64,000 bases of DNA from positions 4,807 to 68,806 of the forward strand of contig JAEWBF010000099.1 in NCBI GenBank assembly GCA_023391285.1, given 5' to 3'. Position numbers and translations under genes: made by a program. The notes under the pieces were generated by a model. It ran no database searches and was not told the origin of the DNA. It was given only the letters and a program-made list of their open reading frames with translations. Shown here in pieces: positions 27,810 to 35,589 of the stretch. Source of the DNA: Verrucomicrobiota bacterium (lineage in GTDB: Bacteria > Verrucomicrobiota > Verrucomicrobiia > Opitutales > Opitutaceae). Within the stretch, counting starts at the first letter, position 1. Each line of letters starts with the position of its first letter.

Positions 27810-28310
27810 TCAAGCCGCCACCAACCTCGACGCCTGCGCGGGCGCCGCCGGAGCCTGCGCCACCGCAGCCAGCAGTTCCGCACCCGCCGGACTCGAGATG
27901 TTCTCGACCCCGACGTGTTGAAACACATGCCACGCGATCGACGCCTGCGTCTCATTCCGCGCATGCACACACAGCACGATGCGATCGCCCTCCACCTTCT
28001 CGAGAATGCGCTTCGCCTCCGTCGGCGTGAGGTTCAACACCTCGAGTTCGCGCCCAAACTTCGGCGAACGGATATTCGAGTAGCTCTTGAAAAAGCGGCC
28101 CAGCAAACCTGCGGCCGCCACCTCGCTGGACGAGCCAAAGGGAACGTCCTGAAAATTCTTCAACCAGCAACACACCGCGTTCGGCGCGCGTCGGCGCGGA
28201 AAGACCGCGGAAATCTTGTCCGCAGGAATCCCCGCGCGAATCAAGCGGACCAGTGCAATGTCAGCCTGCAGCCGGGAGAGCGCCTCTGCAAAAACAGGAA
28301 TCAGTGCCAT
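27810..28310 (-). CDS. Small protein resembling general stress protein 17M/YflT
   Basis: 166 residues from the ATG at 28310. The N-terminus (AEALSRLQADIALVRLIRAGIPADKISAVFP) and the later unit (LTPTEAKRILEKVEGDRIVLCVHARNE...VGVENISS) match the pattern of YflT/17M-like proteins, in which an 'insert-between-residues' helix-strand pair repeats around a central glycine-rich stretch. The resemblance is by eye and weak. The open frame extends to 28445, but that N-terminal part is not protein-like. It is followed by the ferritin-like helical gene, so a stress-linked operon is plausible. Confidence 0.58.
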   Translation of the reverse strand: MALIPVFAEALSRLQADIALVRLIRAGIPADKISAVFPRRRAPNAVCCWLKNFQDVPFGSSSEVAAAGLLGRFFKSYSNIRSPKFGRELEVLNLTPTEAKRILEKVEGDRIVLCVHARNETQASIAWHVFQHVGVENISSPAGAELLAAVAQAPAAPAQASRLVAA

Positions 28311-28700
28311 GGGAATTAAGAAGTGAGTGGTTGGGCCAAACCGCCGACGAAGATTATCGCACAGCATGAAAGTTGGCTGGCACCGCTTATAGCTAGCACC
28401 GGGCCAGTTGACCGCTCTGACATTAAATCGCTGATCAATGCGCACTTAAACTTTTTCGCTGGATCGCTTGACCGCCGCGTCCGCTGCATTTTGCGCACCC
28501 GGGGAATTCCCGGCATGCAGTCTGCACGCGCACGCGCCGTCCTTCCGCCGCTTGCTCGCGATCAAGATGCGATTCCGCGAATTGCGTTGCCCGGCCTTCC
28601 CCGCCCGCCAACCGTCCGCTTCCGCGCGGACGTATATCACCGCCGCCGCCTCGCCCATCCGACCACGCGGCCAAGCCGCCTCACGCCGACTTTTCCCGCC
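28311..28700. other. Divergent intergenic stretch, no gene seen
   Basis: About 390 bases between the stress-protein gene and the RelE-like gene. The first part (28320-28460) is AT-richer than the rest of the window and probably holds promoters for both sides. An open frame continuing upstream from the RelE-like gene exists but has no recognisable content. Confidence 0.4.
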
Positions 28701-29051
28701 ATGTATCAGGTCACCTTCTCCGAACAAAGCATGCGCGAGCTCAACCGCCTCGATAAGCTCGCCCAACTCGACGTCATCGGCCCGATCACCAGCCTCAAAC
28801 CCGCCGACCTCGCCCACCCGCGCGAACCGCTCGGCCGTTTCACCCGTCGCGATCGCCAATACTACCGGTTGCGCGCCGGCGACTACCGACTCTATTTCGA
28901 GGTGAAGGGCGAAACGCTGCACACGCATTACATCCTTCACCGCAACTCGCTCGAAGATTTCCTGCTGCGCAACAAACTCCCGGTCACCGAACAGCAGCTC
29001 TTCGAACAGGACTCCAAATTCTGGAAATACCTCGAAAGCCTCACGAAATGA
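28701..29051 (+). CDS. RelE/ParE-superfamily-like protein
   Basis: 116 residues. MYQVTFSEQSMRELNRLDKLAQLDVIGPI followed by a central Arg-rich hairpin (GRFTRRDRQYYRLRAGDYRLYF) and a terminal strand (LHTHYILHRNSLEDFLLR) is the RelE/ParE toxin fold. No antitoxin gene is on either side. Instead its stop overlaps the pssA start by 4 bases, so the two are translationally coupled. It may be a domesticated, non-toxic member. The start ATG at 28701 is used; an upstream in-frame extension is unsupported. Confidence 0.72.
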   Translation: MYQVTFSEQSMRELNRLDKLAQLDVIGPITSLKPADLAHPREPLGRFTRRDRQYYRLRAGDYRLYFEVKGETLHTHYILHRNSLEDFLLRNKLPVTEQQLFEQDSKFWKYLESLTK

Positions 29052-29908
29052 CGGAGCCCCGCAACGACCTCGAGCAGCGCGAGGATCCTTACAACGTCAC
29101 CAACGCCAGCCGGATCTATTTCCTGCCGAATGCCATGACGGCCGGAAATCTCTTCTGCGGCTTCATGGCCGTCGTGAGTTGCATCCACGCCCGCCTCGCC
29201 GAAACCGCCCTCGATGGCACCTACCTCGAAACCACCGCCGCCGGCCACTACCGCTACGCCGTCTGGGCCATCTTGGGCGCCGCCGCTTTTGACGCCCTCG
29301 ACGGCCGCCTCGCCCGCATGGGTGGACGCGAATCGCTCTTCGGCGCCGAATTCGACTCGCTCGCCGACGTCGTCTCCTTCGGCTTCGCGCCCGCGTTGTT
29401 GATGTTCTTTTTCATCCTGTCTCCAACTCAAGGATACCAGGAATTCCGCAACATCGGATGGTTCATCGGCTTCGTCTATCTGCTCTGCGCCGCCATCCGC
29501 CTCGCGCGCTTCAACGTCATCACGAATCCGCTTCTCCATCGCGGCGCCAAGGATTCGAACAAAGACTTCGTCGGCCTCCCCGTCCCCGCCGCCGCCGCCA
29601 CCGTCGCCGCTCTCGTTCTGTTCTTGCTCAAGCTCATCGAAACCGATCGCACCCTGAAAACCGGCGCCCTTGCCCTGCCTTTTCTCATGGCGCTGATTGC
29701 CGTTCTGATGGTGAGCACCGTCCGCTATCCCAGCGGCAAGCAGCTCGACCTCCAAACGCAAACCAAGCTGCGCAACTTCATCCTCTTCCTCGCCCTCATC
29801 GGCGTGATCGTCCTCTTCAAGGAATTCGCCGTCCTCTGCGTGTGCCTCGGCTACATCTTCTACGGCCTCTTCCGCCACTGGCGCCGTCCTCGCGCCAAAA
29901 CCGCCTGA
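29048..29908 (+). CDS. pssA: CDP-diacylglycerol--serine O-phosphatidyltransferase
   Basis: 286 residues, multi-pass membrane enzyme that makes phosphatidylserine from CDP-diacylglycerol and serine, the first step to phosphatidylethanolamine. The CDP-alcohol phosphotransferase signature D-G-x2-A-R-x8-G-x3-D-x3-D is complete at FDALDGRLARMGGRESLFGAEFD (read as its parts DGRLAR, LFGAEFDSLAD). N-terminal residues up to about 25 are soluble. It is coupled to the RelE-like gene by a 4-base overlap and followed by a palindromic element. Confidence 0.95.
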   Translation: MTEPRNDLEQREDPYNVTNASRIYFLPNAMTAGNLFCGFMAVVSCIHARLAETALDGTYLETTAAGHYRYAVWAILGAAAFDALDGRLARMGGRESLFGAEFDSLADVVSFGFAPALLMFFFILSPTQGYQEFRNIGWFIGFVYLLCAAIRLARFNVITNPLLHRGAKDSNKDFVGLPVPAAAATVAALVLFLLKLIETDRTLKTGALALPFLMALIAVLMVSTVRYPSGKQLDLQTQTKLRNFILFLALIGVIVLFKEFAVLCVCLGYIFYGLFRHWRRPRAKTA

Positions 29909-29924
29909 TCCCTCACCTCACCTT

Positions 29925-29948
29925 GGAGGCGCGGTGCCCCCACCGCGC
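29925..29948. repeat. Palindromic element, copy 1
   Basis: GGAGGCGCGGTG-cccc-CACCGCGC, 8-bp stem, 16 bases after pssA. A 24-base identical copy lies inside the 3' end of nuoC (37941-37964), there translated. Confidence 0.75.
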
Positions 29949-30198
29949 TTCTTCGCTTTCCGAATTCCGTGTCAGCAACGTGACGATTTCGTTTCAACAA
30001 CTCGACGCTGTGAACAACGCCCCACTTGTTGGCCTCGCGAAACAGAGTTTTTCACAACGCCAAATCGCCCATTTTCCGAGGGAAAACCGCCGGTTGCTGG
30101 TCTTGTTCGCCGCCTATAAGAATACGGCTCTAATTCCTTATTGAACCTACCTTCTTTTATCCTTTGTTAGCTTCCCCAAGAAGGCGCCCACCCCCTGC
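29949..30198. other. Leader region of dnaN
   Basis: About 250 bases, AT-rich for this window. It holds a candidate promoter (TTGCTG at 30094-30099, TATAAG at 30115-30120, 15-base spacing) and two sequences one mismatch from the DnaA box TTATNCACA (TTTTTCACA near 30046, TTGTTCACA on the minus strand near 30010). These are too weak to call an origin. Confidence 0.3.
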
Positions 30199-31323
30199 AT
30201 GAAATTCAAAATCAACCGCAATCACTTCGCCAGCGGCCTCGCCCAGGTCCTCAACGTCGTCGGTTCGAAAGCCACGATGCCCATTCTCAGCAATGTGCTG
30301 ATCGAGGCCGAGAAGGATCAGATTTCCCTCACCACGACCAACCTCGACCTCGGCATCCGCTGCAAGATCAAGGCCGACGTGAAGGAAACCGGCGCCGTCA
30401 CGCTCCCCGTCAAGCGTCTCGCCGGCATCGTGCGCGAATTGCCCAACGTCGACGTCACCGTCGACGCCTCGCCCAATCACCAGGTGAAACTCACCTCCGG
30501 CGGCTCCAACTTCCGCATCATGGGCATCGGCAAGGAAGAATTCCCGCCGCTGCCCGAGTTCGGTGACGAAAAGGCCTTCACCCTCGAACAGGCCGACCTC
30601 ACCACGATGCTCAAGAGCGTCGCCTACGCGCAATCGACCGACGAAACGCGCTACATCCTCAACGGCGTGTATTTCAATTTCAAGGACGGCAAACTCTCGC
30701 TCGTCGCCACCGACGGCCGCCGCCTCGCGTTGGTGTCGCGCGAAATGGATGTCCCCGCCGAAAGCTCCGGCGCCATCATCCTTCCCGCGAAAACCGTCAG
30801 CGAACTCCAACGCCTCCTCGACAAGGGCGAAAAGCTGAAGATCAACTTCAACGACCGCCGCGCTGCGTTTCAGATTAATACGGACAAAGATACGAGCGGT
30901 CTCGTCGACAGCATCTATCTCTATTCAAAGGTCGTTGAGGGAAATTATCCCAATTACCAACAGGTTATTCCCAAAGAGACGCACCAGCGCATCAAGCTCG
31001 AGCGCGAGCTTTTCCTGCAATGCGTCCACCGCGCCGCGCTCGTCTGCTCGGAGAAGTCCAACTCGGTGAAGATCAAGCTTTCGAGCAATCTTCTCGAAAT
31101 CACCGCCCAGAGCCCCGACTTCGGCGAAGCTCACGAATCGATGGCCATCGGTTACAGCGGCCCCGACCTCCAGGTCGCATTCAACCCGACGTTCGTCATG
31201 GACCCGCTCCGCGCGCTCACCAAGGACGAGATCTTCTTCGAACTCAAAGACGACGTCAGCCCGGGCGTATTCAAAACCTTGGACGCTTTCCTCTGCGTCA
31301 TCATGCCCGTCCGCCTGAGCTGA
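30199..31323 (+). CDS. dnaN: DNA polymerase III beta subunit (sliding clamp)
   Basis: 374 residues, the normal length. It forms the ring-shaped dimer that tethers DNA polymerase III to DNA. Three repeated clamp domains are visible. The first begins MKFKINRNHFASGLAQVLNVVG, the interdomain stretch contains ESSGAIILPAKTVSELQRLL, and the end has the conserved 'DAFLCVIMPVRLS', equivalent to the family's YVVMPMRL. Unlike many genomes it is not next to dnaA or recF in this window. A terminator-like hairpin follows the stop. Confidence 0.97.
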   Translation: MKFKINRNHFASGLAQVLNVVGSKATMPILSNVLIEAEKDQISLTTTNLDLGIRCKIKADVKETGAVTLPVKRLAGIVRELPNVDVTVDASPNHQVKLTSGGSNFRIMGIGKEEFPPLPEFGDEKAFTLEQADLTTMLKSVAYAQSTDETRYILNGVYFNFKDGKLSLVATDGRRLALVSREMDVPAESSGAIILPAKTVSELQRLLDKGEKLKINFNDRRAAFQINTDKDTSGLVDSIYLYSKVVEGNYPNYQQVIPKETHQRIKLERELFLQCVHRAALVCSEKSNSVKIKLSSNLLEITAQSPDFGEAHESMAIGYSGPDLQVAFNPTFVMDPLRALTKDEIFFELKDDVSPGVFKTLDAFLCVIMPVRLS

Positions 31324-31333
31324 CGTAGCTCCC

Positions 31334-31364
31334 CGCTTCGCTCTTTGTCATTCTGAGCGAAGCG
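31334..31364 (+). terminator. Hairpin after dnaN, formed partly by a repeat
   Basis: CGCTTCGCTC and GAGCGAAGCG form a perfect 10-bp stem with an 11-base loop, 10 bases after the dnaN stop. Its right arm belongs to the 30-base repeat at 31344-31373. No T run follows directly. Confidence 0.55.
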
Positions 31365-31373
31365 AAGAATCCA
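31344..31373. repeat. 30-base dispersed repeat, copy 1
   Basis: Identical over 30 bases (TTTGTCATTCTGAG...AAGAATCCA) to 34731-34760. The same phrase family occurs in many unrelated bacterial genomes as an intergenic repeat, by recollection. Confidence 0.8.
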
Positions 31374-31462
31374 GGTGGACGTTCGCTGGGGAATTACACC
31401 GATTCACCCTCTTGAGCCCCCGCTCATCCGCCGTATAGTTGCGGAAGTCCCGAAATTCACCC

Positions 31463-32341
31463 GTGCCTTTCTCCTACGCCATCGTCGTCGCCGTCGTCGT
31501 TTCGCTGCTGGTCATGCAGATCAACCAGCGCGTCGCCTCGCCGTTGCTTTCGATCGCCGACCGCTGGTTGCGCTGGATCATCTTTTCGTTCGGCGGCGCG
31601 TATCTCTGCCTCGATTTCGAACTCATCGACCGGCCGTTCTGGGTGCTCGTCGCGCTGTTCTTCATCATCTGGTTTCTCGCCGAAACACTCCTCAACTGGC
31701 TCCGCATCCACGCGCTCAGCGTCAGCCCACTGCCGCTGTTTCCCAAATTCATCGTCAACGAGGGCGGCGACGAATGGCCGATCCAGCCGCGACTCCTCCG
31801 CGTCCGCGAATGGCTTCGCACCGAAGGCTTCAAACAAATCCAGGCCCTTAAAGCCGAGGTCGGCGGCGGGATTTATCTGCGCGTTTCCGTTTATCAGAAC
31901 GCCGATGCCACCATCCGCGCGCAAATCACCTTCATCCCGCAAGCCAGCGGCGCCATCACCGTCTGCTACGCGCTCACGTCGCTCACGAACGACGGCGCGC
32001 GCTACATCACCGACAACCTCTACGTTCCTTTCGCCGGCTTTTACCCCGAGCATTGGTTCGTCGAACGCGCCCCATGGCGGCGTTCGCTCGCCAGCTTGCT
32101 CGCCCGGCATCGCACGCGGCTGACGCGCTCCGGCGCCACCCTCGAACCGTTCACCGACGAACCGCTGACCGATATCAACAGCTCGCAACAAGAACTCGAT
32201 CGCGTGAACACCGCGCTCGGCTTCCTCCACACGCCGCCCGAACGCGAAGACCTCGGCAAAATCACCCACCACGGCCGCTACCGCGTCTGGAAGGAAATCT
32301 GGATGCTCAACTACCTCGGCCGCGCCCTGCGCTACGAGTAG
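31463..32341 (+). CDS. Hypothetical membrane protein with cytoplasmic C-terminal domain
   Basis: 292 residues from the GTG at 31463; a TTG at 31439 is the other option. Three hydrophobic helices in the first ~95 residues (SYAIVVAVVVSLLVM, WLRWIIFSFGGAYLCL, PFWVLVALFFIIWFLA) are followed by a soluble domain of about 200 residues with a conserved-looking WLRTEGF...LRVSVYQ segment. The C-terminus is rich in aromatic and basic residues (VWKEIWMLNYLGRALRYE). Not recognised. The TAG stop opens a GTAGGTCGCGCG-type palindrome. Confidence 0.65.
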   Translation: MPFSYAIVVAVVVSLLVMQINQRVASPLLSIADRWLRWIIFSFGGAYLCLDFELIDRPFWVLVALFFIIWFLAETLLNWLRIHALSVSPLPLFPKFIVNEGGDEWPIQPRLLRVREWLRTEGFKQIQALKAEVGGGIYLRVSVYQNADATIRAQITFIPQASGAITVCYALTSLTNDGARYITDNLYVPFAGFYPEHWFVERAPWRRSLASLLARHRTRLTRSGATLEPFTDEPLTDINSSQQELDRVNTALGFLHTPPEREDLGKITHHGRYRVWKEIWMLNYLGRALRYE

Positions 32342-32362
32342 GTCGCGCGCTCGTCGCGCGAC
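32339..32362. repeat. Palindromic element between convergent genes
   Basis: GTCGCGCG-ctcgt-CGCGCGAC, 8-bp stem, directly after the stop TAG of the hypothetical gene and 10 bases before the moaA stop. Probably works as a terminator for both. Confidence 0.6.
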
Positions 32363-32371
32363 GCGCATCGC

Positions 32372-33388
32372 TCACCCGCCGATGTAACTCATCTCGATCT
32401 TCTCCCGCGCTTCTCCCGCCGCAATCACCTCCGCGCGCTCATCGCTGTAGCGATCCATCCGACCGCCCCACACGCGCGCGAGATATCTTTCCAACTCCGC
32501 CTCGTCCGCTCCCGCGCGCAAACACCCGAGCACGTCCCAGCCGAGCGACGCGAACAAGCACGTGTAAAGTTTCCCATCCGCCGACAGCCGCGCGCGGTGA
32601 CAATCCCGGCAAAACGGCTCCGTCACCGAACTAATGATACCGATCTCGCCGCGCCCGTCCTTGTAACGATAACGCGCCGCCACCTCGCCGCGATACGCCG
32701 GCCCGCTCGCCTCGAGCGGCCAAGCCGCATCGATCCGCGCCACAATCTCCTTCGCCGGCACCACCCGCTCCGCCGTCCAGTGGTTCGTGTTGCCCACATC
32801 CATGAACTCGATGAACCGCAGCGGCATCCCGCGCTCCCGAAAATGCGCGCACAACTCCAGCAACTCCCCGTCATTCACGCCGCGTTGCACCACCGTGTTG
32901 ATCTTCACCGCCAACCCACTCGCCGCCGCCGCGTCGATTCCGCGCAACACCCGCTCGACCTTGAACCCAAGCCCGTTCATCCGCCCCGCCGTCGCATCGT
33001 TCAACGAATCCACCGATACGTTCACGCGGTCCAATCCCGCCGCCCGCAACGCCCTCGCCTGTTTCTCCAACAACCACCCATTCGTCGTCAGCGCCACATC
33101 CGGCACGCCGACTTCCTGCTTCAGCGCCCGCACCAGCTCCGGCACATCCGTCCGCAACAACGGCTCGCCCCCCGTCAAGCGCACCTTCTCCACCCCGAGC
33201 CGCCGAAACGCACCCACGATCCGCACAATCTCGCGCAACGACATCAACTGCGGATCCTTCAAAAACGCATGCGCCGGCCCGAACACCTCCTTCGGCATGC
33301 AATACGGACACCGAAAATTGCAGCGATCGGTGACAGAGATGCGCAAATCGCGCAGCGGACGATTGAACTGGTCGGTCGGTTGACCCAT
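32372..33388 (-). CDS. moaA: GTP 3',8-cyclase (molybdenum cofactor biosynthesis)
   Basis: 338 residues, radical SAM enzyme converting GTP with MoaC to cyclic pyranopterin monophosphate. The N-terminal cluster is CNFRCPYC (CX3CX2C). The C-terminal second cluster is FCRDCHRARLSADGKLYTC, and the protein ends in Gly-Gly, as MoaA requires. Other motifs are RLTGGEPLL and TTNGWLL. The gene is divergent from moeA. The whole 79-base gap between their starts is a REP-type inverted repeat. Confidence 0.97.
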   Translation of the reverse strand: MGQPTDQFNRPLRDLRISVTDRCNFRCPYCMPKEVFGPAHAFLKDPQLMSLREIVRIVGAFRRLGVEKVRLTGGEPLLRTDVPELVRALKQEVGVPDVALTTNGWLLEKQARALRAAGLDRVNVSVDSLNDATAGRMNGLGFKVERVLRGIDAAAASGLAVKINTVVQRGVNDGELLELCAHFRERGMPLRFIEFMDVGNTNHWTAERVVPAKEIVARIDAAWPLEASGPAYRGEVAARYRYKDGRGEIGIISSVTEPFCRDCHRARLSADGKLYTCLFASLGWDVLGCLRAGADEAELERYLARVWGGRMDRYSDERAEVIAAGEAREKIEMSYIGG

Positions 33389-33456
33389 GTAGGAGCGGCT
33401 TTACGCCGCGATCGACCACCATGATCTGCTCCGCCGCGGCGTAAAGCCGCTCCTAC
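33389..33456. repeat. 22-bp perfect inverted repeat (REP-like)
   Basis: Arms 33389-33410 and 33435-33456 are exact reverse complements over 22 bases; each arm has GTAGGAGCGGCTTTACGCCG at its outer side. The loop is 24 bases. The element begins one base after the moaA ATG and ends 11 bases before the moeA ATG, filling the divergent promoter region. Confidence 0.9.
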
Positions 33457-33467
33457 AGCTTGTCCCC

Positions 33468-34673
33468 ATGCTCACCCCCGCCGAAGCGGAGAAACTCATC
33501 CTCGAAAACCTCGCGCCCTTCCTTCGCGAGGATTGCCCGCTCCTCGCCGCCCACGGTCGCATCCTGCGCGCCGACCTCCGCGCCGATCGCGATCTTCCGC
33601 CTTTCGATCGCGTGACCATGGACGGCTACGCCCTGCGTTCGTCCGCCGCTTCCTCCGGCGTCTCCAAATTTCGGATTCAAGGCACGCAGGCCGCCGGCAT
33701 GCGTCCGTTGAAACTCCACGACGCCCCCGACACCTGCGTCGAAGTCATGACCGGCGCCGTCCTTCCCGCCGGCGCCGATTGCGTCGTGCCTTTCGAAGAC
33801 ACCACGCGCGAGGGCAACACCCTCACGCTTGCCCCCTCCGCCCGCGCCGCCGCCGAAGCCTTCATCCACCGCCGCGGCAGCGATCATCCTGCCGGCTCCA
33901 CCATCGTCCCCGCCGGCACAAAACTCACCGGCCGCGAAATCGCCGTCGCCGCCGCGGTCGGCGCCGGCTCCCTCGTCGTTTCCGCCATTCCGAAAATCGC
34001 CGTGATCGCCAGCGGCGACGAACTCGTTGAAGTCGACGCTCCCGTCGCTCCGCACCAAATCCGCCGCAGCAACGACTACGCGATCCGCGCCGCGCTCATC
34101 TCCGCCGGTTACCCGCGGGTCGAACGCCTTCACCTCCGCGACGTAAAACACGAAGTCGAACACCTCCTGTCGCACACGCTCGCCGACTACGATGTCGTCC
34201 TCATCACCGGCGGCGTTTCGAGGGGCAAATTCGACTTCCTCCCCGCCGCGCTCGCGTCGCAAGGCGTGAAAAAAATCTTTCACGGCGTCGCCCAACGCCC
34301 CGGCAAACCATTCTGGTTCGGCATCAGCCAGCGCCGCACGCCCGTGTTCGCGCTCCCCGGAAATCCCGTTTCGGCTTACACCTGTCTCCACCGCTACGTC
34401 CTCCCCGCGCTCGCCCACGCGAGCGGCGCCGCTCCCGCCCCGCCTCGCACCGCCGCACTCGCCACGCCCATCACGTTCAAACCGCCGCTCGCCTATCTTC
34501 TTCCCGTTAAACTTCACAGCGGTCCAAACGCCGAACTCCTCGCCGCGCCCGACCCTACCAACACCTCCGGCGACTTCGCCGGCCTCGTAAACACCGACGG
34601 CTTCATCGAACTTCCCGCCCACGAAACCGATTTTCCCAGCGGCACCGTCGCGCGCTTCCACCCGTGGGTCTAG
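33468..34673 (+). CDS. moeA: Molybdopterin molybdenumtransferase
   Basis: 401 residues; inserts molybdenum into adenylylated molybdopterin. Order: N-terminal MoeA-N beta region with PFDRVTMDGYALR and TGAVLPAGADCVV, the central MoCF-binding domain with LITGGVSRGKFD and FALPGNPVSAYTC, and a C-terminal beta domain. Start MLTPAEAEKL fits the family length. It is divergent from moaA and in the same direction as moaC-moaD-moaE, separated from them by a 155-base gap with a repeat. Confidence 0.96.
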   Translation: MLTPAEAEKLILENLAPFLREDCPLLAAHGRILRADLRADRDLPPFDRVTMDGYALRSSAASSGVSKFRIQGTQAAGMRPLKLHDAPDTCVEVMTGAVLPAGADCVVPFEDTTREGNTLTLAPSARAAAEAFIHRRGSDHPAGSTIVPAGTKLTGREIAVAAAVGAGSLVVSAIPKIAVIASGDELVEVDAPVAPHQIRRSNDYAIRAALISAGYPRVERLHLRDVKHEVEHLLSHTLADYDVVLITGGVSRGKFDFLPAALASQGVKKIFHGVAQRPGKPFWFGISQRRTPVFALPGNPVSAYTCLHRYVLPALAHASGAAPAPPRTAALATPITFKPPLAYLLPVKLHSGPNAELLAAPDPTNTSGDFAGLVNTDGFIELPAHETDFPSGTVARFHPWV

Positions 34674-34730
34674 CTTCCCTGTTTGTCATCCCTCCTCCCG
34701 CCTTCCTTCCTCTTTGTTGTTCCCTCCCCC

Positions 34731-34760
34731 TTTGTCATTCTGAGCGAAGCGAAGAATCCA
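34731..34760. repeat. 30-base dispersed repeat, copy 2
   Basis: Identical to 31344-31373. It lies in the gap between moeA and moaC and lacks the left stem arm that copy 1 has. Confidence 0.8.
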
Positions 34761-34828
34761 CGCTCCCGAACCCGAACATAGCTCACGCATTCTTTCCACG
34801 ATCGGTCGAGTAACCACTGTCACCCCTC

Positions 34829-35302
34829 ATGCTCTCCCACCTCGACGCCAAAGGCCAACCCGCGATGGTCAACGTCGGCGAGAAACCCGTCACCCACCGC
34901 ACCGCTCACGCCGTCGCGATCGTGTCGCTCCCGCCCGAACTCGCCGCGCTCCTCAAAGACGGCGAGATCCACACGAAGAAAGGCCCGATCTTTCACACGG
35001 CCGTCCTCGCGGGCGTCATGGGCGCCAAACGCACGAGCGATCTCATCCCGCTCTGCCACCCGCTCGCGCTCGACGATTGTAAGATCGAAATCCGTCCGGA
35101 CCCCTCTCACCGCGAAATCGCGATCCACTGCCGCGTGCAAACCCACGCGAAAACCGGCGTCGAAATGGAAGCCCTCACCGGCGCCACCGTCGCCGCCCTC
35201 ACCCTCTACGACATGGGCAAAGCCGTCTCTCACGGCATCGTGATCCGCGAGGTCGGGCTGGTTGAAAAAACCGGCGGCAAGAGCGACTATCGCGCCCCGT
35301 AG
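34829..35302 (+). CDS. moaC: Cyclic pyranopterin monophosphate synthase
   Basis: 157 residues. It completes the pyranopterin ring after MoaA. Recognisable motifs are MVNVGEKPVTHRTA, the active-site LIPLCHPLALDDC, and the GVEMEALTGATVAALTLYDM segment. The TAG stop is immediately followed by a GC palindrome (CGCCC-N6-GGGCG then CTTTT). moaD starts 36 bases later. Confidence 0.97.
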   Translation: MLSHLDAKGQPAMVNVGEKPVTHRTAHAVAIVSLPPELAALLKDGEIHTKKGPIFHTAVLAGVMGAKRTSDLIPLCHPLALDDCKIEIRPDPSHREIAIHCRVQTHAKTGVEMEALTGATVAALTLYDMGKAVSHGIVIREVGLVEKTGGKSDYRAP

Positions 35303-35337
35303 GCCGCCCGGTCGCGGGCGCTTTTCCCTTCCGCAGC

Positions 35338-35580
35338 ATGCCCAAACTGACAATCCAATATTTCGCCATCCTTCGCGAGCAACGCGGCCTCCCGCGCGAG
35401 CAGCTCGATACTTCTGCGACCACTCCCGCCGCGCTCTACGAAGAACTCCGCACCCGACACGCATTCACGCTTCCTGCCGACCGCGTCCGCGCCGCCATCA
35501 ACGGCGACTTCGCTCCGCCCGATTCCGCTCTCCGCGACAACGACGAGATCACATTCATCCCGCCGGTCGCCGGAGGCTGA
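35338..35580 (+). CDS. moaD: Molybdopterin synthase sulfur-carrier subunit
   Basis: 80-residue ubiquitin-like protein ending in VAGG, the C-terminal Gly-Gly that is thiocarboxylated and fed into MoaE. MPKLTIQYFAILREQRG is the first strand and loop of the family. It lies between moaC and moaE with 9 bases to moaE, so one transcript is likely. Confidence 0.93.
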   Translation: MPKLTIQYFAILREQRGLPREQLDTSATTPAALYEELRTRHAFTLPADRVRAAINGDFAPPDSALRDNDEITFIPPVAGG

Positions 35581-35589
35581 GCCGTCCGC

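Noticed and set aside
28370..28400. Sigma-54 promoter (TGGCACCGCTTATAGC)
   Set aside because: The -24 half fits but the -12 half lacks the GC pair at the right spacing.
29949..30198. oriC at the dnaN leader
   Set aside because: Only two one-mismatch DnaA boxes and no DNA-unwinding element; strand skew does not change here but 16 kb downstream.
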